Of a DNA stretch of 64,000 nt, positions 56,154 through 64,000 are shown piece after piece (position 1 is the stretch's first letter; each line of letters opens with the position of its first letter). The stretch spans positions 126,701,572-126,765,571 of the forward strand of contig OX336389.2 of NCBI GenBank assembly GCA_946902985.2, in the 5' to 3' direction. A program made the translations under genes and the position numbers. Origin of the DNA: Meconema thalassinum. Its lineage: Eukaryota; Arthropoda; Insecta; Orthoptera; Tettigoniidae. A model generated the notes under the pieces. That model was not told the DNA's origin. It saw only the letters and a list, made by a program, of their open reading frames with translations, and did not search any database.

Positions 56154-57147
56154 TGTCCGGCTCTCCCCCCTGGTGTTCACATCTAGTGGGACGTGGGTTG
56201 GCGACCACGGGGCCCCAGCTGAGTCCGGCATTGCTTCCACTTACTTGTGCCAGGCTCCCCTCCGTCTTCTTTCCTGTCGACCTCACTTGGTCAACTCTTG
56301 TTCTCTTCCGACCCCGACGGTATTAGGGTATCCGAGGCCTAGGGAGTCTCTTCCTTTCCCGCCTTAATTGGCCCTTGTCTCATCTTTTCTGATACCCTCC
56401 TTCTGCGAGGGGTCAGACTTCTTTTTCTTTTCCTGTTATCTCCTGCCTTCTGCTCAAGGCCCTCAAGGAGGCAGGGTGTGTGTAGCCCCACCACTTCTGG
56501 TGCACCCTAGATATTGCTACACCCTCAGGGGCTCACGGCTGGTGAGTTCGGAAGTTGGCGATCCCGAGGGATTCCTGAGCTGGGTCCGGTTTCCCCCTTT
56601 TATCCATTACCTGTGGGGAGGACCCTCTCCTCTTTCACTTTCCTATCTGCCTTTCATGGCTCTCCTTCCTTCCAAGTCCCTCAATCCGCATTCTTGGCGG
56701 GTTGAGGGCATTTATTTTCCTCCGGTCCTTTATTTACCTTATTCTTCTTTTGTTTTCCATTTCTTCTTCTAGTATATAAGTTAGTAATTAGTTTTAGTTA
56801 TAGTTAACATTTCATTTTCATCTTCACGATCACCCAACCCATTAGGGGCCGATAACCTAGATGTTAGGCCCCTTAAAACAACAATTATCATCATCATTAT
56901 CGTGTCCGGCTCTGTGGCTACATGGTTGCGTGCTAGGTTTTGGCCCAAAGTGCCTTGGGTTCGATTCCCTGCCGAGCCATCAGGGATTTTAATCTTCGGG
57001 GGTTAATTCCCGTCGTTCGTGGATTGGGTGTATGTGACATCTTCATCATCCCTTCATCCTCATTACGACGCACAGGTCGCCCATGGTCGTCAACTAGAAA
57101 GACCTACACTCGGCCTCTCCGACGGCCACACGTTCATCATCATCATC
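56154..57147 (+). mobile_element. tRNA-derived SINE interrupted by family D
   Basis: SINE parts are 56154-56164 and 56914-57147, about 245 bp. A-box-like tggctacatggtt and B box gggttcgattccc lie at about 56917-56970. The tail is tcatcatcatcatc. The composite is flanked by a perfect 12-bp duplication agcgtaaatgtg (56142-56153 and 57148-57159). Confidence 0.85.
56165..56901 (+). mobile_element. family D retroposon, full-length reference copy (737 bp)
   Basis: Inserted in the SINE with a perfect 12-bp duplication gtgtccggctct (56153-56164 and 56902-56913). The strand is pyrimidine-rich. It starts with a C-run and ends with the hairpin ggggccgataacctagatg / ttaggcccc at about 56844-56871, then ttaaaacaacaatt and an ATC tail. 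A 134-codon frame (56368-56772) is open but shows no domain. No A/B boxes were found. The mechanism implied is LINE-type target-primed reverse transcription by a partner enzyme. Confidence 0.85.
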
Positions 57148-57244
57148 AGCGTAAATGTGACATGTATGTGTGATAAATACTTCAGAAATAAATCACTGAA
57201 TGATTTTAATAGATTAACTCATGTGTAAATATTAGTGTTATTAT

Positions 57245-57540
57245 TGTGTTCGTCAAAAAAGGTGTACTGTAGCGTGCCGTATTGTAAATCTCGTCAAGTT
57301 AAAGGCAATGGACTTTCGTTTCATCAATTTGCATTGAACAATGACATACGGTACTGAAACAAGGGGTTCTAGCTCTTTAACGTGAAGGGGTGAAGCCAGG
57401 GTCTTTGTGGACACCAAAACATTCTTCTACAATTTGTAACAAGCATTTCAAGGATTCTGATTTTAGTATAAGTACTACAAAGAGAACGCATTTCCGACGG
57501 TTTTTGAGGACTACCCCGAACATAAACAAGCACAAATAAA
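57245..57540 (+). pseudogene. THAP-type zinc finger of a P-like transposase, decayed
   Basis: One frame reads C-S-V-P-Y-C-K-S-R then G-L-S-F-H-Q-F, the first half of a THAP finger (C-x2-4-C and S-F-H-x-F). Another frame from about 57415 reads I-C-N-K-H-F-K-D-S-D-F, the second half (C-x2-H). Stops and a frame change lie between. THAP domains bind transposon ends in P elements. Confidence 0.65.
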
Positions 57541-57794
57541 TAGAAATACGCGCAAAAGAGCATGTGTCGATAGAGACATACATATCAACAATAAAAGGAA
57601 ATGTTCAGGTAATTTACATTTTACGGAAGACTATTGTGATGAACGAATTGAAGAAAACCATGATCAACCACGTGTTAGTGTAGGAACGCAATGTTCTACA
57701 ATCAAGCAAACTCATTGAAAGTCAACAAAATTAAAATGAAGGAGGGCACTTAGAAAAAATACAGTATACAGAACTACAAAAAGTCATTGCATCA

Positions 57795-57859
57795 GAAGAT
57801 AATTTCATTCAAACAAATAATAATACTTAATTATTATTTGTTTGAATGAAATTATCTTC
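57795..57859. repeat. perfect 30-bp inverted repeat, 5-nt spacer
   Basis: Left arm 57795-57824 begins gaagataatttcattcaaac. Right arm 57830-57859 is its exact reverse complement. The spacer is actta. It lies between the THAP part and the transposase core of the P-like relic. Confidence 0.97.
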
Positions 57860-57897
57860 ATTCACTGCAACGTTAGGACAAACTCGATGTTCAAATA

Positions 57898-59380
57898 TTG
57901 AAGCTCATGAGTGAAGCGGATCGTGAGGACTTGAAGGCTAATTTCTTACATGAACATATTCGAGCTTTCACGAAACGAAAGTGTAAATACTATGAAACAA
58001 CATTAAATATATGTGTATTTAAATCACCGTCGGCTTACCGCTTACAGAGAGATATAAATATTTTACAACTTCCTCATCCACGAACACTGAAAACGTACAT
58101 TGGGTGTACGAACGGAGAGACAGGTATCACGTCACTTGCAAAAGTTAGGTTGACAGCTGAAGAAAAATCACTGACTCACGATAATGAGAAGGTTGGAATC
58201 ATTGATGAAATGGCCATAAAGTCTAGACTATTGTATGACAAGAATTTTTACATGTTTCTCGGCATTAGTGATATTGAGAAAGATGCAATTGTAATCGAAC
58301 ATAAATTGGCTAATAAATTATTATGCATACTGTTCAAGGGTCTGTCATCCTTCTACAAGATACCTGTTTCGTTCTACTTTACATGTGATCTTACAGGACA
58401 ACAGTAAATCTAGGATAACACTGGACGCACTGACTGCGGTTGAGGAATGCGGATTCAAGGTCATCAGAATAGTGACGGATAACTGTCAGGTGAATGTGTC
58501 AATGTTTGAGGCGCTGTGTGGCGGATGTGTCACTCATGAAATTCATCACACGAAATACGAGCAGAGGCCACTTTTTCTTAGTTTCGATCCGAGTCACATC
58601 ATTAAGAATGTACGATCACAATATCTGAGTTGGAACTTCTATGTAGATGGCAATTTAATAACTAGTGATTATCTCAAGAATCTGTACCACTTACAGAAAA
58701 AGCTAGTAGTATAGCCCGTTGGAAAATTAAGCAGGAAGGTTGTATATCCAAGAAATTTAGAAAAAATGAATGTGGCAACAGTCAAATTGGTGTTTACTCC
58801 AGAGACAATAGCTGGGCTTAAGAGCATGGAAGTCGTGTGCCCAGAGAAAGTTGAAGATAAGGACAACCTACACGAAACAACAAACTTCTTGGAAATTTTT
58901 AGAAAATGGTTAGATATACATGATATCTGCAATACCACACACGGACTTCATTCCAGAAACACGGACAACCTTATTTTCAGTGAAGTTAATGATGAGAGAC
59001 TTTCATGGCTGACCAATGAATTTCTGCCCTACCTGTCACAGATTCAAAGTTATCCCGATAAAAAGATGAGACTTACAAAGGAAACTTATCAAGCTTTGGT
59101 GCTAACAACTTCATCAAGCGTGTCCTGCATACGATTTCTAATCAGTATCGGCTTCCATTATGTGCTTACGCGGAATCTCTCAAGTGATGATGTAGAACTG
59201 CTCTTCAGTCACCTGAGAAATAAGGGAGGTAACAATGACATGATGGACGTGAGTTCATGTCTGCATGCAATCGAGTCAACACTTCGCACAGGAATTATCG
59301 CATTTCCTAGAAGCAAGAATGTGGAGCTGAGGGAAGGTGCAGACGTAACAGGAGCCTTGACCAAGTTTCTTAAGCCTTAA
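57898..59380 (+). pseudogene. P-element-like transposase core, decayed
   Basis: Three consecutive frames cover it. The first (57898-58407) has I-D-E-M-A-I-K-S and ends within the RNase H-like fold (F-Y-F-T-C-D-L). The second (58385-58714) has I-V-T-D-N-C-Q-V-N then F-D-P-S-H-I-I-K-N-V-R, the Asp/His-x-x-K-N region typical of P/THAP9 transposases. The third (58766-59380) ends L-S-S-D-D-V-E-L-L-F-S-H-L-R-N-K-G-G-N-N-D, the conserved C-terminal region. A possible splice donor follows near 59472. Overlaps and a stop at 58712 show decay. Confidence 0.8.
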
Positions 59381-59539
59381 ATATCGCAGAAGGTGCAAAA
59401 CCCAGCCAATGCTAAAGAAACACCCCAGCTTCCGGCACATGTCTTGGAGATTCTTGAAAGCCCTGTTCAAGGTAAGAATATGGGGCATATAGCCTATATT
59501 AAGTTCATTGGAATGAAACATTATTGATACGTTATTCAT

Positions 59540-61597
59540 CATCATCATCATCACTGGCACGACAGCCCTCTGTGGGCCTTGGCCTTCTGAATAAGTTTTC
59601 CCCATTCTTTCCTGTTAAGTGCTGAGCTCCTCCAATTCTTGATTCCAATTGTCTTTACATCCTCTCTCACTCCACCTTTCCACCTTAGCTTTGGTCTTCC
59701 GACTTTCCTGGTTCCTTCTGGCATTGCATTCAATATCCTCATTATCATTCTGTCAATAGCACACATCACATGTCCTGCCCACTCCAACCTTCTGATCTTT
59801 ATACATTTTACAATATCTGGCTCATTATATAAATCATAGAGTTCATGGTTGTATCTTCTTCTCCATTCACCGTTTTCCTCCTCTGGTCCAAAAATTTGCC
59901 TCAAAATCTTTCTTTCAAATATACCAAGTTGTCTTTTATTAGATTTTGAGTGTGTCCAGGTCTCAGCACCATATGTTAATACAGGCTTTACTAAAACTTT
60001 ATACATTAGGACTTTAGTTTTCCTGAACAACAGCTTGGACTTCAGTTGCTTTCTGAGGCCATGATAACACTTGTTAGCAGACAGTATACGCTTCAGGATT
60101 TCAGAGCTAACATTGTTCTTAGAATTAACTTCTGATCCAAGATAGGTAAAGCTACGCACAACATCAAACGTATTAGAATCAATTTCTATGCATGTGGAGC
60201 CACTAAGATATTCTTTCTTGGTTACGGTCATATACCTAGTTTTCTCTTCATTTATCTGTAGATTCATCTTTCTTGCTGCTTTTTCAAAGCTAGTGAAAGC
60301 TTCTCTCATTGCTGTTGGTGATCTTGCAATTATATCGATATCATCTGCGTATGCCAAAATTTGAACAGATTTATAAAAGATGGTCTCTCTCGTGTTGATT
60401 CCTTAATCTCTAATAACCTTCTCCAAAGCTATATTGAACAAAAAACATGATAATGAATCTCCCTGCCTAACTCCATTCTTGGTCGTTATAGCATTTGATA
60501 TCATGTTCTGTATCTTAATTTGACTCCTAGTATTGTTCATGGTAGCTTTCACCAGAGTGATCAGTTTCTTAGGGATCTCTAGCTCTTCCATTGCTACATA
60601 GAGATAATTTCTGCCAATACTGTCATAAGCTGACCTAAAATCAATGAAATGATGGTGTGTATCAATTCCAAATTCTTTACATTTTTCAAGTATCTGTCGG
60701 ATTGTGAAAATCTGATCCATATTAGCTCTTCCTTGGCGAAATCCACATTGATAGTCACCAACTGCCTTTTCCACATATGGTGCCAGTCTGCTAAAGTGGA
60801 TGTTGGAGAATATTTTATAGGCAATGGATAATAGGCAAATCCCTCTATAGTTAGAGCACGACATGATATCACCTTCCTTATGTATCGGGCAGATGATACC
60901 TACATTCCATTCATCTGGAATCATTTCGACTATCCATATCTTAGCCACAAGTTTGTGAAAGTGTTTAGTAAATTCATTTCCAGCTTTTTTCGCTTGCTCT
61001 GATTGTATCAGGTCTATTCCTAGGGCTTTATTATTCTTTAATTTGTTAATGGCAAGCTCAACTTCCTCAATAGTAGGTACCGATACTTCCTTTTCCGATT
61101 CTCTTGTATTTACAGGGGGTAAGGTTTCTTGGTCGTTAACTGGACTTTCATTCAGCAGTTCATCAAAATATTGTGCCCATCTTTCTAGTATTGCCTCCTC
61201 ACTACCCAATATTATTCCCTCTTTATCTCTTCACAAATTTGTTCTAGGCTGGAAATCTTTACGGCTCTTCTTTAGCTTCTGATAGAAAGCTCTCACATCA
61301 TTCAACCCCTTCAACTGTTCCATTTCTTCCAATTCCTTCCTCTCATACTGTCTCTTTTTCTTCTTGTGCAATCTCTTTTCTTCTGGAAGTTCTGTACTCT
61401 TCTACCGCTTTTCGAGTGTGATTCCTCTGTTGCATTCTCTTGTATGCTTAATTTTTTTAAGGTTGTTGCTCGTGCACACTCTTCATCAAACCAATAGTTA
61501 TACCTAATTATCTCTTCCCTTCCTAAAACTTCATTTGCAGTTTTTAATAGTGTGTCTTTAAGATTCTTCCAGATTTCATCAATACTCTCACTTTTAG
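59540..61597 (-). pseudogene. LINE (RTE-like), antisense, 5'-truncated
   Basis: Minus strand. A fragment ahead of the RT (Y-N-Y-W-F-D-E-E-C, about 61490) is followed by the RT: N-K-A-L-G-I-D, N-Y-R-G-I-C-L-L, Y-Q-C-G-F-R-Q-G-R, F-I-D-F-R-S-A-Y-D and N-G-V-R-Q-G-D-S-L. A stop at about 60403 precedes the catalytic Y-A-D-D at about 60340-60351. The C-terminus has L-T-Y-G-A-E-T-W and R-R-L-E-W-A-G-H-V, then G-R-P-K-L-R-W. The 3' end carries a gatgatgatgatgatga tail at 59540-59556. The endonuclease is missing. The clade is a best guess. Confidence 0.82.
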
Positions 61598-62822
61598 ACA
61601 AATTGTTCGGAGATGTAAAAGAGTATCAAAAGGAAGACCCATTTATCGAGGAAGTTCTTAGGAAAATCGAAAAGGGAGAGGTTATTAAACCTTACTCTGT
61701 AAGATATGGTGTACTATGTTGCTCGTCATGTTAGGATTCCAAAAATTGTATTGCCTGCTGTATTAGTCCCTGAATTGTTCAAGTATTTTCATGAATCTTC
61801 GGTTGGAGGTCATTTATAAGTTTTTAAAACTAGGATGAAAATAAGACAACATTTTATTTGGAAAGGGATGGACAAAGACATTCGTAAGATGGTAAACAAT
61901 TGCATGGCTTGTAATCTAGCCAAATCTTCGGTGAACACTAAGGTAGGCTTGTTATCTTCCGAAATCTCTCAAAGACCAATGGAAAGATTATTCGTGGATT
62001 TTATCGGTCCGATGCCGTTATCTAAAATGGGAAACCGGTTTGTATTAGTCTGCACTGATGGCTATAGTAGGCTCAACTGGATTTTTCCAACTAGATCAGC
62101 GACAACGCAAGTGGTAATAAAATGTTTAAATGAAATTTTCGCTTCCTTTGGTCCTAGTCAATTTGTGATTACAGATAATGAAAAATGTTTTAAATCCCAT
62201 GTTTTTCGTAATTATCTTTTTGAGCTGTCCATATGCCATGCTACTTCTACGGCATATTATCCTAAAGGTTCATATACTGAAAGGGTAAACAGGAACCTAC
62301 GTGCGGCGTTGTTAGCGTATCACCATAAATATCATCAGTTGTGGGATAATTGTGTACCCTGGTTGACGCATTCCTTCAACACTTCTGTTCATGAATCGCA
62401 TCGCACCACGCCCTTCAGTCTAATGTTCTCCTATGTACCCAATTTCCCTATTAACAATCTTTGGTCTATCAATCAACTACTACCCGATCAGAGTATTCCT
62501 GAAAATGTTCGCAGTGTTTGGAATAAGGCTAAGAAAAACGATGGTAGCCCACGAAAAGCTACAGAGAAGGTATAATGATGGACGAAAAACAACGTCAATT
62601 CAGGTTGACGACGTTGTGTATGTTAAGAACTTCGCTCTTAAGGAGCCTGGATCAAGGGAGAGTGGTAAACTGATCACTAGGTTCCGTGGTCCATGCAGGG
62701 TTGTGAGTTTCCTAACTCCTGTCACATTATTAGTAAGCGACCCTCAGAAAAAGAGGATTTTTAGGGTTCATTTATCGCATGTTAAGAAGGGTGGTGATCC
62801 TTTGAAAGAGAATTTGTCATAA
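61598..62822 (+). pseudogene. pol: second Ty3/gypsy element: integrase region
   Basis: Reads from the RNase H-integrase linker (E-Y-Q-K-E-D-P-F-I-E-E-V) through the zinc motif (H...H, then C-M-A-C) to the DDE core. Asp is at 61997-61999 (V-D-F-I-G-P), Asp at 62174-62176 (I-T-D-N-E) and Glu at 62279-62281 (Y-T-E-R-V-N), with 34 residues between the last two. The C-terminus has V-Y-V-K-N and F-R-G-P-C-R-V, a GPY/F-like module. Breaks: a frame change near 61725, TAA 61817 and a frame change near 62540. The upstream gag-RT is absent; the antisense LINE abuts it. It differs from the OTU element's integrase. Confidence 0.8.
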
Positions 62823-64000
62823 ATTTTTATTGGAAAATTGTAAAAGCGAGGAATCTCTTAAATGTAATTAACCCTGATGTTCTTAGTTTAAACCAAAGGG
62901 TATGTTCCGTTGGCCATTTAATGTTTAATGGAGAATAGTTGCCTATTCGTGTCCAAGTATGATTTTATTGTTAGTCATTAATAAGTATTCTAGTACTATT
63001 GCTGTCGCAAGTGAATTTGGGTTACAGATCAAGAATATTGGTGATTCGAGCATATAAAATTGTAGAATGAAGACTATCGGGTATGTCCAGGGCCCAGGAC
63101 GTCGTGATGGAAGTCTTCTTCGTTTGGAATTGAACTTGACACCCTCTACCTGATGAAGATATTACATATGTATTCTCAAATTATGTAAAAGCAAGTCCAG
63201 ATTGTGAATTTACCCAAAGTAAGATGTTGAACTTATAAGCATGTAGGGAATTTCAGGTTTCTGGGAAATTGATGAAGTCTTATATCTGTGAACGACCAGT
63301 GTGGTGTACTATTGACCATGTTGGAGGAATGAACTGTTATATAGCATTCATTTCAGCAAAAAATTTGACGATCTATTCTTCCTTTCCCTTTACAAACTTG
63401 TGAATATTAGTGAACTATTGTCCACTATCGTAGGGAGGAGGGTTGATAAGTTATTACCCTATGAGAACTCTGAATTACTCTTCTGTAATGTAATTATCTC
63501 CGACTTGTAGTTGAAAATACTCTCAAACGACATCTGTTGAGTACGTGTTGTACTAGTGTAAACACGAAGAGGTACGTTGCGCCATCTGGTTAGATGTGGA
63601 CGTACTGACTGATGTGCTAAACGAGACGGGAGACAGCGTGCGTGTCCCCTTTGAGCTCGTAGGCCTCTTGTCGACAACAGACGAAACATCGGAATGTTGT
63701 AATCAATAGCAATCACTGTTGTGAAGAGATTGTTATTTGTTTGGAACTGGTAAGAACAAGATGTGAATTCACGCAATCTAATATTTACGGGGCCCTAGGT
63801 TGGCTTGGCCAATCTAGAGGTGTTTCCCCAGTCTAAAACACATCCTAGTGTGTACCTATGTGTTAATAGAACTTCAGATGATTCATATTTGGTTGAAATT
63901 TGTAGAAATGTACAATTTGGCAACTCGCTTTGTGGTAGGCCTAACGAAGGAATATACTCAAAAGGTTTGTAATTATGTTTTACTGGTTACTGGATTATTC
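62823..64000 (+). other. 3' flank of second gypsy; possible polypurine tract and LTR start
   Basis: About 610 bp after the integrase, agggaggagggt at about 63432-63443 is followed by tgataag, which could be a polypurine tract and LTR start. The partner LTR is not in the window, so this is unproven. The rest holds no recognised gene. Confidence 0.3.

Noticed and set aside
56368..56772. 134-codon open frame as a host gene
   Set aside because: It lies entirely within the family D retroposon.
1..64000. CRISPR arrays, rRNA genes, bacterial operons or riboswitches
   Set aside because: No regularly spaced direct repeats with unique spacers, no rRNA-like blocks, and the sequence is clearly eukaryotic.

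Overview
The window is a repeat-dominated stretch of a eukaryotic genome, most likely an arthropod and probably an insect. The support is indirect. There are many tRNA-derived SINEs, and Tc1, PIF/Harbinger, pogo, P-like and Helitron relics occur together with RTE-like and CR1/jockey-like LINEs and Ty3/gypsy elements. There is no operon organisation, and splice-donor-like sites lie in transposase fragments. I find no convincing host gene, rRNA or functional tRNA gene. Species cannot be named from the sequence.

Layout. 1-9573: repeat families A and C (foldback ends, internal tandem units) and a copy of a retroposon I call family D, split by a 2.76-kb LTR-like insertion. 9574-23967: a 14.4-kb Ty3/gypsy-type LTR retrotransposon with 893-896-bp LTRs, about 99% identical, and a 4-bp target duplication. 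Its coding order is gag, a Pro/Tyr/Arg-rich repeat region, an OTU-type cysteine protease domain, retropepsin, RT, RNase H and integrase. A 5.9-kb non-coding region follows, with a 55-bp tandem array, hairpin repeats and a nested SINE. 24.1-28.0 kb: mariner-like, PIF/Harbinger, pogo-like and Tc1 pieces. 28.3-36.9 kb: SINEs, a CR1/jockey-like LINE end, a Helitron helicase relic and a full-length family D copy. 36.9-39.5 kb: an RTE-like LINE. 40-51 kb: more SINEs, a second family C copy, a Helitron 3' end, LINE and Harbinger fragments, a second family A copy in opposite orientation, and a diverged tandem family. 51-56 kb: mostly unassigned. 56.1-57.2 kb: a SINE interrupted by a full-length family D copy, both with target-site duplications. 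57.2-62.8 kb: a decayed P-element-like transposon (THAP plus transposase), an antisense LINE and a second gypsy integrase.

The two observations I rate highest are the OTU domain between gag and protease in the LTR element, and family D. Family D is a roughly 740-bp, pyrimidine-rich retroposon with a conserved 3' hairpin, an ATC-type tail and 12-15-bp target duplications. It has no recognised polymerase III promoter or coding domain. Several nested insertions give clean empty-site comparisons that fix element boundaries.

Coding regions are described with their breaks as read. No repaired sequence is given.
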